Shown here: positions 39,380 to 49,136 of the stretch, piece after piece
Position numbering within the stretch: the stretch's first letter is position 1
Layout of the letters: every line of letters starts with the position of its first letter
Assembly: GCA_001874365.1 (NCBI GenBank)
Contig: MPDF01000007.1
Location: 1 to 53,745 of the forward strand
Length of the DNA: 53,745 bases
Source of the DNA: Gammaproteobacteria bacterium MedPE
GTDB lineage: Bacteria > Pseudomonadota > Gammaproteobacteria > Enterobacterales > Psychrobiaceae
Reading direction: 5' to 3'
Made by a program: the position numbers and the translations under genes
The notes under the pieces: model-generated
The model's database searches: none
Told to the model about the DNA's origin: nothing
The model's input: the letters and a program-made list of their open reading frames with translations, nothing else

Positions 39380-42300
39380 TTATTGTTGTGCCATAGAAAC
39401 AGCTTCATCAACGTCAACGGCAACAATACGAGAAACACCCGCCTCTTGCATTGTCACGCCTGTCAGTTGATTAGCCATCTCCATAGAGACTTTATTATGT
39501 GTAATATAAATAAATTGCACTTTTTCAGACATTTCATTAACCAAATTGCAATAACGGTCAACGTTTGCATCGTCTAACGGTGCATCAACTTCATCAAGCA
39601 TACAAAACGGCGCTGGATTAAGTTGAAAAATTGCAAATACCAATGATAATGCGGTTAGCGCTTTTTCGCCACCACTTAACAGGTGAATTGTACTATTTTT
39701 CTTGCCTGGGGGCTGTGCCATGATACTCACACCAGCAAGCAACAAATCACTGTCTGTTAGCGTCAGTTGAGCACTTCCTCCGCCAAAGACCTTTGGAAAT
39801 AATCGCTGAAAATCCTGATTGACGCTATTAAAAGTGTTCTTAAACTTCTCTCGGCTTTGACGATCAATTTTTTTAATTGCCTTTTCAAGGGTTTGTAATC
39901 CTTGCTCAAGGTCATCACACTGATTCGTCAGTTCATCTAGCCGTTGTTTTTGTTCATTATATTGTTCAATCGCCGTTAAATTAATAGCCCCCATATTGGC
40001 CAATTTATTGCGAATAGTGTCAAGTTGTGCAGGCCAAAGTTTTGAATCTACGGCGTCTGCAATTTCCAATGCACGCTGCGCCATTTCTCTTTCACTTAAC
40101 TCAGTATTTTGTCGTTGTGATTGAAGTTTGACTTTTAGCGTTTCAGCTTTGAGGCGTTGTTGTTCGATGGCTTTGTGTTGTTGAGATTTTTGTTTGTGCG
40201 CATCGGTCAGCAAATCACTTTGATTTACGCGCTCTTTCTCCAAAGTCAGTAATTGCTCTTGCAGCTGACTACGCTGATTATTAAGGTTATTTTGTGCGTT
40301 TTTACGGTGTAACAATTGATTTTTTTTGTCCGCCAATGGCGCATTACTCTCAGTTAACTTCTTCTCGAGCTGTTCGTGTTCGTTATCTAACTGGGATAGC
40401 GTTTTTTGGTACTGCAAAACTTGTTGTTGTTCATTAACTAATTGCATTTCAAGTTTCTGCAGCGTTAACTCACCTTGATGGGTTTGAGCCATCACTTGTT
40501 CAAGTTTGTGCTGTAACCGTTTTGTCTGGTGTTTTTCTAACTGCTTTTCTTGTTTTAGTGCATCTAGTTGATTATCACTGTATTGACGTTTTGCAATGCA
40601 CTCACTTAACGAATCTTCAATGCCAGCAATCGCGTCACTGTCAATTAAATCACTGCGTTGCAAATCGTCAACCTGTTGACTAACTTCCGCGAGATTATTT
40701 GCAATGTGTTCCCATTGCTGTTGCTCGAGCAACCATTGTTGCTTGCACGCATTTACCTGTTCAATATTGCGTTGTTTGGCGGCATTTTCCTGAATAATTT
40801 CAGGCGTTAGCTCATCAATGCTAAGCGACGTTTTGTCGACAAGAGACTGATAATGCTCCAAACGGTTTGTCTGCTGATCTATTTGATGTACTAACACTTG
40901 TAAGCGTTGTTGCAGTTGCATAATGCCATCAGCAACTTTAGCGCCGTCAGCCCGCCAAAAACCACCTTGCCTAAAAATCTCACCTGCTGGCGTAATTATC
41001 AGCTCATTAGCAGACAATTTATCAAGCATTTTAAGCGCTTGCTGGCTATTATCAGCACACAATACTTGTTCCAAATACCGTTCTACAATGCTTCTTATTT
41101 TATCGTCATTAACAGCAATATGATGAAGAATAGAATCTGGTGATAAAGACACAGGGGTCGCTACTGGCCAAAGCTGTGTATGGTGCTCAGTGGGCGCCTT
41201 GTTATCGTATTCATTCACCAAATAGGCACAAGCGTCCCCCCCAATAATGATATCGCAAGCAAGTTGCCATTTTGGCGCGACTGAAATGGCCTGCCACAAT
41301 TGTCTATTCGACGAAAAATAACTGTTAATGGCATTATCATCACTTTTAGTTTTCGTTTCTATTTGCCCGGTGATCGCCGTTTTTTCATGAACTAATAAAG
41401 CAAGTTTTTGCTCTGTCTGATAGACTTCGTGCTGATTCTGCGACAAAAACTCTTGCAATGAACCGGCTTTAGCTTCCAAATCTTGTAAGTGTGCGTCACA
41501 TTGCAGAAGTTCATTTTTAGCTAATTGATAGCTTTCATCACGGGCGACGGGATCAAGTGTTTGTTGCTGTTTTGCCAAGGACACCCTTTTCTTGTCAAGC
41601 AGCTCGACTTGACTACTCGTCTTCATGCGTTGGCTATTAAGCGCACCTTTACGCTGACTCAGAAGCTGCTGTTGTGCAATATTCTGCTGACGCTCGTTAC
41701 CAATACTAAAAAGCTTGCCTTCGATTGATTCTAACAGTGATTCTTTCTTGTCAACGTTGTCTTTTAATTGATTAACCGTTTCCATCAATGGCGCTAATTG
41801 CGCTTGCTCAGTACGTAATGCGACTTCATGTTGCTCGGCAAGCGCTAAGGTATCAGTGATTTGACTGCTAACAGATTCACGCTTGATTTTGATTTGTTCA
41901 AAGAGATGCTGGCTTTGACTTTGAGCCTGGATCAAATGCTCAATATTAAGAGTGAGACGCGTAATTTCAGTTTGATGACTGTGATAGGATTCGTTGGCAC
42001 TGTCTAGACTTTCACGAACCGTTTTAATTTGCTCGCCCGTTGCTGAATCTTGCTCAGACACCTTAGACACCGTGTGACCAATTAATGCGAGTTCTTGTTC
42101 ACTGGCTTCAAGACTCGTTTGCGTTTGTTCTAATTGTTTTGCAAAATTTTGCCAGCGGTTAACGACAATGTCGGTTTGTAATCTTCGCTCTTGTTGCTTA
42201 AGGGCTGTATATTCTTGAGCATCTTTTGCTTGTGATTCTAATGAATCAATTTGGCTTTTGAGTTCATGGTGCAAATCACTCAGACGTTCTAAATTGTCAC

Positions 42301-42862
42301 GACTGTTTTTAATGCGGTTTAACGTATCACGCTTTCGTTCTTTGTATTTACTGATCCCTGCTGCGTCTTCAATAAAGCCCCGTAATTCGGCGGGTTTTGA
42401 TTCGACCAGTCTCGAGATAGTTCCTTGTTCAATAATTGAATAACTTCGGGGCCCAAGCCCAGTACCACTAAGCAAATCGGCGATATCACGACGTCGACAT
42501 TTTTGACCGTTAACAAAATAGTCTGATTGCCCTTGGCGAGAGACTTGCCGCTTAATTGATATTTCGCTAAATTGCTGCCACGGCCCTTGAGCACGGCCGT
42601 TGGTATTGTCGAATAACAACTCAACGCTTGCTACTGACACGGGTTTTCGCGCATTAGAGCCATTAAAAATAACGTCACTCATATCATCGCCACGTAGATT
42701 CTTAGCGCTCGACTCGCCTAACACCCAACGCACCGCATCAATAATATTTGATTTACCACAGCCGTTAGGACCAACTACCGCACTCAGTGACTGCGTAAAA
42801 GGGATCACTGTAGGGTCTACAAAAGATTTAAAACCGGCAAGTTTCAGGTGTTTAAGGCGCAT
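39380..42862 (-). CDS. smc: chromosome partition protein Smc
   Basis: Smc forms ATP-driven, DNA-loop-extruding dimers with ScpAB for chromosome organisation. The 1160-residue protein has Walker A VVGPNGCGKSNI (29-40, P-loop 31-38) at the N-terminus. Two long Gln/Glu/Leu-rich coiled coils flank a central hinge (about residues 510-640). The C-terminal head carries LLSGGEKALTALS and Walker B FCMLDEVDAPLDDANV. E. coli uses MukBEF instead, while Alteromonadales carry Smc. scpA and scpB are not in this window. It is divergent from cysZ and leads the smc-zipA-ligA group. Confidence 0.96.
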   Translation of the reverse strand: MRLKHLKLAGFKSFVDPTVIPFTQSLSAVVGPNGCGKSNIIDAVRWVLGESSAKNLRGDDMSDVIFNGSNARKPVSVASVELLFDNTNGRAQGPWQQFSEISIKRQVSRQGQSDYFVNGQKCRRRDIADLLSGTGLGPRSYSIIEQGTISRLVESKPAELRGFIEDAAGISKYKERKRDTLNRIKNSRDNLERLSDLHHELKSQIDSLESQAKDAQEYTALKQQERRLQTDIVVNRWQNFAKQLEQTQTSLEASEQELALIGHTVSKVSEQDSATGEQIKTVRESLDSANESYHSHQTEITRLTLNIEHLIQAQSQSQHLFEQIKIKRESVSSQITDTLALAEQHEVALRTEQAQLAPLMETVNQLKDNVDKKESLLESIEGKLFSIGNERQQNIAQQQLLSQRKGALNSQRMKTSSQVELLDKKRVSLAKQQQTLDPVARDESYQLAKNELLQCDAHLQDLEAKAGSLQEFLSQNQHEVYQTEQKLALLVHEKTAITGQIETKTKSDDNAINSYFSSNRQLWQAISVAPKWQLACDIIIGGDACAYLVNEYDNKAPTEHHTQLWPVATPVSLSPDSILHHIAVNDDKIRSIVERYLEQVLCADNSQQALKMLDKLSANELIITPAGEIFRQGGFWRADGAKVADGIMQLQQRLQVLVHQIDQQTNRLEHYQSLVDKTSLSIDELTPEIIQENAAKQRNIEQVNACKQQWLLEQQQWEHIANNLAEVSQQVDDLQRSDLIDSDAIAGIEDSLSECIAKRQYSDNQLDALKQEKQLEKHQTKRLQHKLEQVMAQTHQGELTLQKLEMQLVNEQQQVLQYQKTLSQLDNEHEQLEKKLTESNAPLADKKNQLLHRKNAQNNLNNQRSQLQEQLLTLEKERVNQSDLLTDAHKQKSQQHKAIEQQRLKAETLKVKLQSQRQNTELSEREMAQRALEIADAVDSKLWPAQLDTIRNKLANMGAINLTAIEQYNEQKQRLDELTNQCDDLEQGLQTLEKAIKKIDRQSREKFKNTFNSVNQDFQRLFPKVFGGGSAQLTLTDSDLLLAGVSIMAQPPGKKNSTIHLLSGGEKALTALSLVFAIFQLNPAPFCMLDEVDAPLDDANVDRYCNLVNEMSEKVQFIYITHNKVSMEMANQLTGVTMQEAGVSRIVAVDVDEAVSMAQQ

Positions 42863-42992
42863 TCAGTTACAGCAATAAAAATAAAGACGAGCCATTATGG
42901 CACAGCTCCATTTTTTAAGTCAGCCTTATGTCGGCTATTTGATTAAATTTGTTACAGATTTTAAAAGTTTTTTGGCTAGCTGACTACCTTCT

Positions 42993-43817
42993 ATGAGCTT
43001 ATCAATCTATACTCGACCTAATGTTAATCGTTCAAAGAGTGTAGATGTGTTTGATAAATCTCGCAGTGGCGCGAGCTACTTTTTAAAAGGGTTTGAATTA
43101 ATTCAAACAAAAGGATTGAGAACCTTTGTAATCATTCCCTTAGTCGTCAATGTTTTGTTATTTAGCGCAGCATTTTACTATCTGTATTTACAATTAGAAG
43201 AGCTCTTTGCCTACATTAATGGCTACTTGCCAGACTGGCTATCTTGGTTAAACGTCATCTTATGGCCCATCGCAATTATCATCGTGTTGGTCGTCTTTTC
43301 GTTTATATTTAGCTCGGTAGCCAATTGGATTGCTGCTCCCTTTAACGGGCTTCTCAGTGAAAAAGTCGAATGCTATTTGACAGGAAAACCTGCACCAGAG
43401 AGCTCCTTTTCTGATTTGATGAAAGAGATACCCCGTGCATTAGGACGAGAATGGACCAAACTCGTTTATTATATTCCTAAAGCGCTGGGTTGTCTGATTT
43501 TGTTCTTTATTCCAATAATTGGCCAAACCGTAGCACCGATACTCTGGTTCCTGTTCAGCGCTTGGATGATGGCAATTCAATATTGTGATTATCCTTTTGA
43601 TAACCACAAACGCAGTTTTACAATAATGAGAGATCAACTAAAACAAGACCGTGGCAGTGCCCTATCCTTTGGGTTTATGACGACAATCTTCTCTATGATT
43701 CCTATCGTTAACTTCATCGTCATGCCAGTGGCAATCTGTGGCGCAACCTCCATGTGGGTTGAGCGTTATAGAGATCATCATTTAGCCAATGATTCAGTGG
43801 CCCCTTGGGAGCGTTAA
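42993..43817 (+). CDS. cysZ: sulfate transporter CysZ
   Basis: CysZ mediates sulfate entry for cysteine synthesis through the inner membrane. The 274-residue protein has four or more hydrophobic segments (about 42-70, 86-112, 160-190 and 221-250). Family traits include SGASYFLKGFELI, NWIAAPFNGLLSEKVE, and YCDYPFDNHKRSF. The ATG at 42993 has no good ribosome site. A GTG at 43047 with AAAGAG eight bases before it would give the more usual short N-terminus. cysZ next to zipA-ligA is also seen in E. coli. cysB lies elsewhere in the window and may regulate it. Confidence 0.93.
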   Translation: MSLSIYTRPNVNRSKSVDVFDKSRSGASYFLKGFELIQTKGLRTFVIIPLVVNVLLFSAAFYYLYLQLEELFAYINGYLPDWLSWLNVILWPIAIIIVLVVFSFIFSSVANWIAAPFNGLLSEKVECYLTGKPAPESSFSDLMKEIPRALGREWTKLVYYIPKALGCLILFFIPIIGQTVAPILWFLFSAWMMAIQYCDYPFDNHKRSFTIMRDQLKQDRGSALSFGFMTTIFSMIPIVNFIVMPVAICGATSMWVERYRDHHLANDSVAPWER

Positions 43818-43850
43818 GAGCATTCAATCGAAGATGAACAGGAGCTTGAC

Positions 43851-43880
43851 GGGCGGGTAATTTACTCGCCCTATTTGTTT
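43851..43880 (+). terminator. terminator after cysZ
   Basis: GGGCGGGTAA pairs with TTACTCGCCC, including one G-T pair. It is followed by TATTTGTTT. Confidence 0.72.
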
Positions 43881-43994
43881 ATAAAGTGTAAGAAATCCTG
43901 TGGTTATCTGACATTTTCACAACAACTTTTCACTAACTCAATGTGCCGACATCAGTAATAATAGTCATCATACTAATTACAAGGAACCTCCCTT

Positions 43995-44357
43995 ATGAAA
44001 GCACTTATTCCAGCACTAGCAATATTAACGTTAACAGCCTGTAGCGCGATACCTTTACAACAAACTGCAAGTAATGTTCGCCTAACCCACACAGAACCAA
44101 CAGGCGAGCACTGTAAGTTTTTAGGAGATGTGACAGGCAACCAAGGTGATTTCTTCACCGGTGGATTTACGTCTAATGCTGATTTAGAAACTGGCGCCCG
44201 TAATGATATTAAAAACAAAGCAAATGCAATGGGTGGCAATGTTGTATATTTACTTACCCAACGCGCAGGTCAAACTGGAAACTACGGTGACGATTTTGGT
44301 GGCACACAACAAACAAATGTTACATTAAGTGGCAACGTTTATCACTGTAACCAATAA
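43995..44357 (+). CDS. DUF4156 family lipoprotein
   Basis: This is a 120-residue exported protein with a lipoprotein signal: MKALIPALAILTLTACSAIP, lipobox LTAC, Cys16. The mature part has GEHCKFLGDVTGNQGDFF, ARNDIKNKANAMGGNVVYLL and a final VYHC, a pattern typical of DUF4156. Two Cys (in EHCKF and VYHC) could form a disulfide. The ribosome site AAGGAACCTCCC is good. The function is unknown. A strong bidirectional terminator separates it from convergent fadJ. Confidence 0.82.
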   Translation: MKALIPALAILTLTACSAIPLQQTASNVRLTHTEPTGEHCKFLGDVTGNQGDFFTGGFTSNADLETGARNDIKNKANAMGGNVVYLLTQRAGQTGNYGDDFGGTQQTNVTLSGNVYHCNQ

Positions 44358-44370
44358 TCAATTCCAATAA

Positions 44371-44410
44371 AAAAAGGCACTATCTGAAAGCAGATAGTGC
44401 CTTTTTTGTA
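44371..44410. terminator. bidirectional terminator between the DUF4156 gene and fadJ
   Basis: An 11-bp perfect stem (GGCACTATCTG / CAGATAGTGCC) with loop AAAG is flanked by an A run and a T run. It serves both convergent transcripts. Confidence 0.9.
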
Positions 44411-44425
44411 CATTGAGAATCAGTC

Positions 44426-46537
44426 TTAATAGAATGTTTTGTTATTCTCGCTCATTTCCACGAGCAAATTAGATGGCGTAAATCGCTCACCATGCTGTTT
44501 TTCATAGCCTTGAAGTAAGCTGACTACTGTACTTACACCTAGCTTATCGATATAACTAAATGGACCAGCAAGGAAAGGCGGGAAACCAATTCCGAAGATT
44601 GCGCCAATATCACCATCGCGAACATTGTTGATAATGCCTTCTTCCAAACAACGTGTTGCTTCATTTAGCATTTGAATCACACAACGTTGGGCTATTTCTT
44701 GATGCGATGTTTGTTTTGACGGCGACACACCTAATACTTTATAGACGCTTTCGTCCACTAATTTCTTACCGCGCGCTTTTTTATCATAACGATAAAACCC
44801 TTTACGGTTTTTCTTCCCTTTACGATCATCGTTTAATAATGCGTCAAATGCTGTTGGAGCTTTAAATCTATCCCCTAATTCTGCTTCCAAAATAGGCGAT
44901 ATTTTAGAGCCAACATCAATACCGACTTCATCAAGTAACGTTACTGGACCAACGGGAAATCCGAACTCAACTAATGCTTTGTCCAGCGATTCTATTGAAT
45001 CACCTTCAAGTAAAACATTTGCAGCCTCGTTGACATACAACGCTAGAATGCGGTTAACGTAAAAACCGGCGCCATCTTTGACCACAATCGGTGTTTTTCC
45101 CTGCTTTTTAGCAAAGGCAACAGTGGTAGCAATGGTTTGAGCTGATGTTTTTTCATGGGCGATAACTTCTACCAACGGCATTTTGTCAACGGGTGAGAAA
45201 TAATGTAAACCAATCACATTTTCTGGCCGCTCTGCGTGCTGAGCTATTTTTCCAATCGGAAGTGACGATGTATTTGACGCAAAGATTGTGTGTTCACCGC
45301 AATGAGTTTCCACATCTTTAACCATTTGGTGTTTTAAGTCCAAATCTTCAAATACGGCTTCTACCACCATATCGACATCTTTAACACCACGATAGGCAAC
45401 CGTCCCTGTAAGGTTATTCATCTTAGACTGGAGTTCACTGCGCGTAATAAAGCGGCGTTTTAGCTTTTTATCTAATAGATCAAAACTATATTTCAATGCT
45501 TGGCTTATACCATCGTGAGAAATATCTTTGATTCGCGTTGGAATATTCGCTTTGATGGCTGTGACGTTAGCAATACCGCCCCCCATCAAACCACCACCCA
45601 AGATCATTGCTTTGTTAACTTTTTCAGGTTGCGCGTCACTACCTGTTTCTTTTTTCATCTCTGTCGTCGCAAAAAATAATTGACGCAACGCTTTGGATTC
45701 ATCCGTCATCACTAAGTCAGCAAAATGAGATGCTTCAATCGCCAGTCCAGCTTGACGACTCTCATTGAGCCCTTTGCGAACACAATCAATGATTTTTAGT
45801 GGCGCAGGATAATGCCCTTTTGTTTTCGCCAAAACCGATTTTTCAGCTTGGGAAAACATAATATTACGACCAGCACTAGTCGCTTGAAGCAACGCATTGA
45901 CGTTATCGAGTTTAGGTTTGGTCTTTTTGATTGGCTTAGCCGCAAGTTTCAACGCAACGTCAAGAAGAATCACTGGCGGAACAACCTCACTCACCAAGCC
46001 TACTTTCTTCGCGTCTTTCGCGCGTAATTGTTTACCTGTTAACATCATATCGAGGGCTTTAGCTATGCCCACAAGCGCTGGTAAACGTTGCGTACCGCCG
46101 CTTCCTGGCAATAATCCCAACTGAACTTCAGGTAATCCGAGTACGGTTTTTGGGTCGTTAGTACAAACGCGGGCATGACAGGCCATCGCCAATTCAAGTC
46201 CACCGCCTAAACACGGGCCGTTAATTGCTGCAACGACTGGCACTTTCATGTTTTCAATACGGTCAAACATACGTTGACCCATGGTTGATATCGCGAGTAC
46301 GTCATCACGAGATTGACAACTATCGAGCATGGTAATGTCTGCACCGGCAATGAAGTTATCTGGTTTGCCAGAAATAACAACGACCCCTTTCAATGCAGAA
46401 TTTGCGTCTAACTCATCCAGTACTGATGTCATTTCATCGCCAAATTCGGCGCGTAGCGTATTCATTTTCTCGCCAGCAACGTCCATGCTAATAATAGCAA
46501 TGTTGTCATCATTTATTGTTGTTGTGAATGTACTCAT
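44426..46537 (-). CDS. fadJ: fatty acid oxidation complex alpha subunit (enoyl-CoA hydratase / 3-hydroxyacyl-CoA dehydrogenase)
   Basis: FadJ hydrates trans-2-enoyl-CoA and oxidises L-3-hydroxyacyl-CoA in beta-oxidation, working with the FadI thiolase. It has 703 residues (E. coli FadJ 714). The hydratase half (about 1-200) shows NGPCLGGGLELAMACHARV and LPEVQLGLLPGSGGTQRLP. The dehydrogenase half has the Rossmann motif ILGGGLMGGGIANVT, and FASNTSSLPI with GLHYFSPVDKMPLVEVI. Its ATG overlaps the stop codon of fadI (TAATG). The pairing of FadJ with FadI is characteristic of the anaerobic-type complex of enterobacteria; in Alteromonadales it is generally used with or instead of FadBA. Confidence 0.95.
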   Translation of the reverse strand: MSTFTTTINDDNIAIISMDVAGEKMNTLRAEFGDEMTSVLDELDANSALKGVVVISGKPDNFIAGADITMLDSCQSRDDVLAISTMGQRMFDRIENMKVPVVAAINGPCLGGGLELAMACHARVCTNDPKTVLGLPEVQLGLLPGSGGTQRLPALVGIAKALDMMLTGKQLRAKDAKKVGLVSEVVPPVILLDVALKLAAKPIKKTKPKLDNVNALLQATSAGRNIMFSQAEKSVLAKTKGHYPAPLKIIDCVRKGLNESRQAGLAIEASHFADLVMTDESKALRQLFFATTEMKKETGSDAQPEKVNKAMILGGGLMGGGIANVTAIKANIPTRIKDISHDGISQALKYSFDLLDKKLKRRFITRSELQSKMNNLTGTVAYRGVKDVDMVVEAVFEDLDLKHQMVKDVETHCGEHTIFASNTSSLPIGKIAQHAERPENVIGLHYFSPVDKMPLVEVIAHEKTSAQTIATTVAFAKKQGKTPIVVKDGAGFYVNRILALYVNEAANVLLEGDSIESLDKALVEFGFPVGPVTLLDEVGIDVGSKISPILEAELGDRFKAPTAFDALLNDDRKGKKNRKGFYRYDKKARGKKLVDESVYKVLGVSPSKQTSHQEIAQRCVIQMLNEATRCLEEGIINNVRDGDIGAIFGIGFPPFLAGPFSYIDKLGVSTVVSLLQGYEKQHGERFTPSNLLVEMSENNKTFY

Positions 46538-47847
46538 TATTCAACCTCCAAAACCATGGCTGCACCAAGTCCACCAGCCGCACAAGCTGTCGTTAGTCCT
46601 AAACCGCCACCACGACGCTTTAATTCATTAAGTACTTGTGTAATTAATCGCGTTCCTGTCGCCGCAAACGGATGACCATAAGCTAAAGAGCCGCCTAATA
46701 CGTTAAATTTGTCCATGTCAATTTGACCAATCGCTTTATCACGGCCTAAATGACGCTGCGCAAATAAATCTGATTCGAACATCTTCATATTAGCCAATGC
46801 TTGCGCTGCAAATGCTTCATGCATTTCAATTAATGTTAAATCAGATAATTCAATACCCGCACGAGCGAGTGCCATCGGCGTCGCGAATGATGGCCCCATT
46901 AACATGTCTTCCCACACATCAATTGCCGCAAAAGCGTAACTCTTGATATAACCAAGCGGCTGATAGCCTAGGGCTTTAGCTTTATCTTCACGCATCATAA
47001 TGATGGCCGATGCGCCATCCGTTAATGCTGTTGAGTTTGCCGCAGTAACACTACCGTGTTTCTTATCAAACACCGGTCGCAACTTTGCGTAACTTCCTAA
47101 TTCGGAATTAGTGCGCACTGTGTTGTCTTGACTGATATGCCCACTAAACGGTGCAACATGAGCAGTCATCACTTCATTGTCTAACAGACCGTCATTCCAG
47201 CTTTTGGTCGCAAGCGTGTGAGAACGATGGGCTAATGCATCTTGATCTGCTCTGCTAATACCATGAGTTTTTGCCATTTGTTCAGCAGTTTGCCCCATTG
47301 ATAAACCCGTAGAATATTCAGCAACAGCCGGTGGCACTGGTAATAAATCTTTAATAGAAAGGCGTTTAAAAATATTTAGGCGTTGCCCCAAGGTACGTGC
47401 TTTATTGAGATCGACTAGTGCACGCCCTAGTTTCTTAGACACGCCAATTGGCAAAACAGACGAACTATCTGCGCCACCCGCAATACCGATATCGCTAGTG
47501 CCAGATAAAATAGATTCAGCAACGTTTGCTGCTGACTGAAAACTCGTCGCACAAGCTCTTGATACACTGTAGGCGTCAGTCGCGATATTCATTCCAGTAC
47601 CAAGAACGATTTCACGTGCAATGTTTGGCGCTTCTGGCATTTGTACAACTTGTCCATAAACCAGTAAATCAACCAATTTGGGGTCTAGTTCACTGCGCGT
47701 TAGTAATTCATTGACGACTGTTTTACCAAGATCAAGGGCTGGAACGCCGTGATATGCAGTTGCCTGTTTCGCAAATGGCGTTCTCAAACCATCAACAATC
47801 GCGATACGCTGGCCGCTTTTAGTCGTGAGGTCTTGTATTGAATTCAT
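46537..47847 (-). CDS. fadI: 3-ketoacyl-CoA thiolase FadI
   Basis: FadI releases acetyl-CoA from 3-ketoacyl-CoA, the last step of each beta-oxidation cycle. I start at the ATG at 47847, preceded by TTTGGAG seven bases before, not at the TTG of 47859. The product then has 436 residues, the E. coli FadI length. The nucleophile is Cys99 in [11 protein letters not shown]. Further signatures are [28 protein letters not shown] and [16 protein letters not shown]. It is the first gene of fadIJ, with a good promoter carrying a FadR-like operator. Confidence 0.95.
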   Translation of the reverse strand: MNSIQDLTTKSGQRIAIVDGLRTPFAKQATAYHGVPALDLGKTVVNELLTRSELDPKLVDLLVYGQVVQMPEAPNIAREIVLGTGMNIATDAYSVSRACATSFQSAANVAESILSGTSDIGIAGGADSSSVLPIGVSKKLGRALVDLNKARTLGQRLNIFKRLSIKDLLPVPPAVAEYSTGLSMGQTAEQMAKTHGISRADQDALAHRSHTLATKSWNDGLLDNEVMTAHVAPFSGHISQDNTVRTNSELGSYAKLRPVFDKKHGSVTAANSTALTDGASAIIMMREDKAKALGYQPLGYIKSYAFAAIDVWEDMLMGPSFATPMALARAGIELSDLTLIEMHEAFAAQALANMKMFESDLFAQRHLGRDKAIGQIDMDKFNVLGGSLAYGHPFAATGTRLITQVLNELKRRGGGLGLTTACAAGGLGAAMVLEVE

Positions 47848-47924
47848 TATTGACTCCAAATTATTAATCGGATAACTGCTTGTCTAGGCAGATATTAAAA
47901 CGATTATCAAAAATTTCAGGCCTC

Positions 47925-47953
47925 ACTATAACCCAGAGGTCAGACCACGACAA
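47925..47953 (-). promoter_or_regulatory. fadIJ promoter with FadR-like operator in the spacer
   Basis: On the minus strand TTGTCG (revcomp of 47948-47953) and TATAGT (revcomp of 47925-47930) are separated by exactly 17 bases. The spacer contains GGTCTGACC (47938-47946), the core of the FadR operator (TGGTCNGACCA type). A repressor there would block RNA polymerase. The message would have a leader of about 70 bases. Confidence 0.65.
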
Positions 47954-47959
47954 GTCGAA

Positions 47960-48174
47960 ATTTTTTCCCGAGATAAGAATCAGGAGCCAACAATTTGTTT
48001 ATAAAATAGGCAAGTAAATAAATAATGGAACTTTTTACGACAATTAGCCTCAATAGAGCATCAATGCGCGCTCCTAACCAGTTGACGTACGGTGTCAATT
48101 TTGGGTAAATAGAGCGCGTAATTTCGAATCTCTATTACATTCATTTTAAAAGTAGCTTAGGTAGATAAAATAGC
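47960..48174 (+). promoter_or_regulatory. upstream region of the moxR operon
   Basis: In this gap, TTGACG (48082-48087) and TAAATA (48106-48111) are 18 bases apart and could be the operon promoter. TTGACGTACGGTGTCAA is itself a palindrome with 5-base arms. CGCGCTC (48067-48073) and GAGCGCG (48112-48118) form a 7-bp inverted repeat that frames the promoter. No reading frame was recognised. Confidence 0.35.
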
Positions 48175-49134
48175 ATGACCGTCATCGATAAATTTGAACA
48201 GCTAAAATCGTATCTTGATACCCAAATATTGGGTCAACCAGAACTCACCCATTCGATGTTAATTTGTCTATTAGCTGACGGTCATATATTAGTTGAAGGT
48301 CCACCGGGACTCGCAAAAACCAGAGCAATTAAATCGCTCGCCGATGGTATCGAAGGTGACTTTCATCGTGTTCAATTCACACCGGATTTACTACCAGCCG
48401 ATTTAACAGGTACCGATATTTACCGTCCTGAAACCCATGAATTTGAATTTCAGAAAGGCCCACTATTTCACAACTTGATATTAGCGGATGAAATAAACCG
48501 TGCGCCAGCTAAAGTTCAGTCAGCGCTGCTTGAAGCCATGGCAGAACGCCAAATTACCGTTGGCCGCACAACTTATCAACTACCCGATCTGTTTCTTGTT
48601 ATGGCCACTCAAAATCCGATTGAACAAGAAGGTACCTATCCATTGCCTGAAGCGCAACTTGACCGATTTTTGATGCACGTAGCAATAGACTATCCCGGTG
48701 CAGAAGTCGAGCGAGAGATCCTTGCACTCAATCGCAATGAAGCCCTTGCCAAAGATTCGATAACGGCCCCTAATTTGACCCAAGAAGAAATTGTTAGCGC
48801 CCGCAATGCCTGCTTAGAAATATATTTAGCACCGCAACTTGAGGAATATATCGTACAAATAATTATGGCTACGCGACGTCCTGAAAGCATTGATCCTCAA
48901 TTAACGAATTGGATAACTTTTGGCGCAAGTCCGCGTGCGACAATAGCCCTTGAACGCTGTGCACGAGCACGCGCTTGGCTTCATGGACGTGACTTTGTTA
49001 GTCCGGAAGATATTATTAGTGTAACCCCTAACATACTCCGTCATAGATTACTGCTAAGTTATGAAGCTGAATCAGAAGGTATTAGCCCAAGTATGGTGGT
49101 TGATAAGATTTTGACCATGGTTGCCGTTCCATAA
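48175..49134 (+). CDS. MoxR-family AAA+ ATPase
   Basis: MoxR ATPases act as chaperones that help assemble or activate partners carrying VWA domains. The 319-residue protein has Walker A EGPPGLAKTR (41-50) and Walker B LILADEINRAPAKVQSALLEAM (first 18 residues of which are diagnostic), with sensor ATQNPIEQEGTYPLPEAQLDRF. The C-terminal lid ends in VDKILTMVAVP. The DUF58 gene starts two bases after the stop. It opens a five- to six-gene Bat-type operon. Confidence 0.92.
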   Translation: MTVIDKFEQLKSYLDTQILGQPELTHSMLICLLADGHILVEGPPGLAKTRAIKSLADGIEGDFHRVQFTPDLLPADLTGTDIYRPETHEFEFQKGPLFHNLILADEINRAPAKVQSALLEAMAERQITVGRTTYQLPDLFLVMATQNPIEQEGTYPLPEAQLDRFLMHVAIDYPGAEVEREILALNRNEALAKDSITAPNLTQEEIVSARNACLEIYLAPQLEEYIVQIIMATRRPESIDPQLTNWITFGASPRATIALERCARARAWLHGRDFVSPEDIISVTPNILRHRLLLSYEAESEGISPSMVVDKILTMVAVP

Positions 49135-49136
49135 TT

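Noticed and set aside
48082-48098. TTGACGTACGGTGTCAA as a second LiuR-type site
   Set aside because: The arms are only five bases and the spacing differs from the etfBA palindrome; the adjacent Bat operon has no link to acyl-CoA catabolism.
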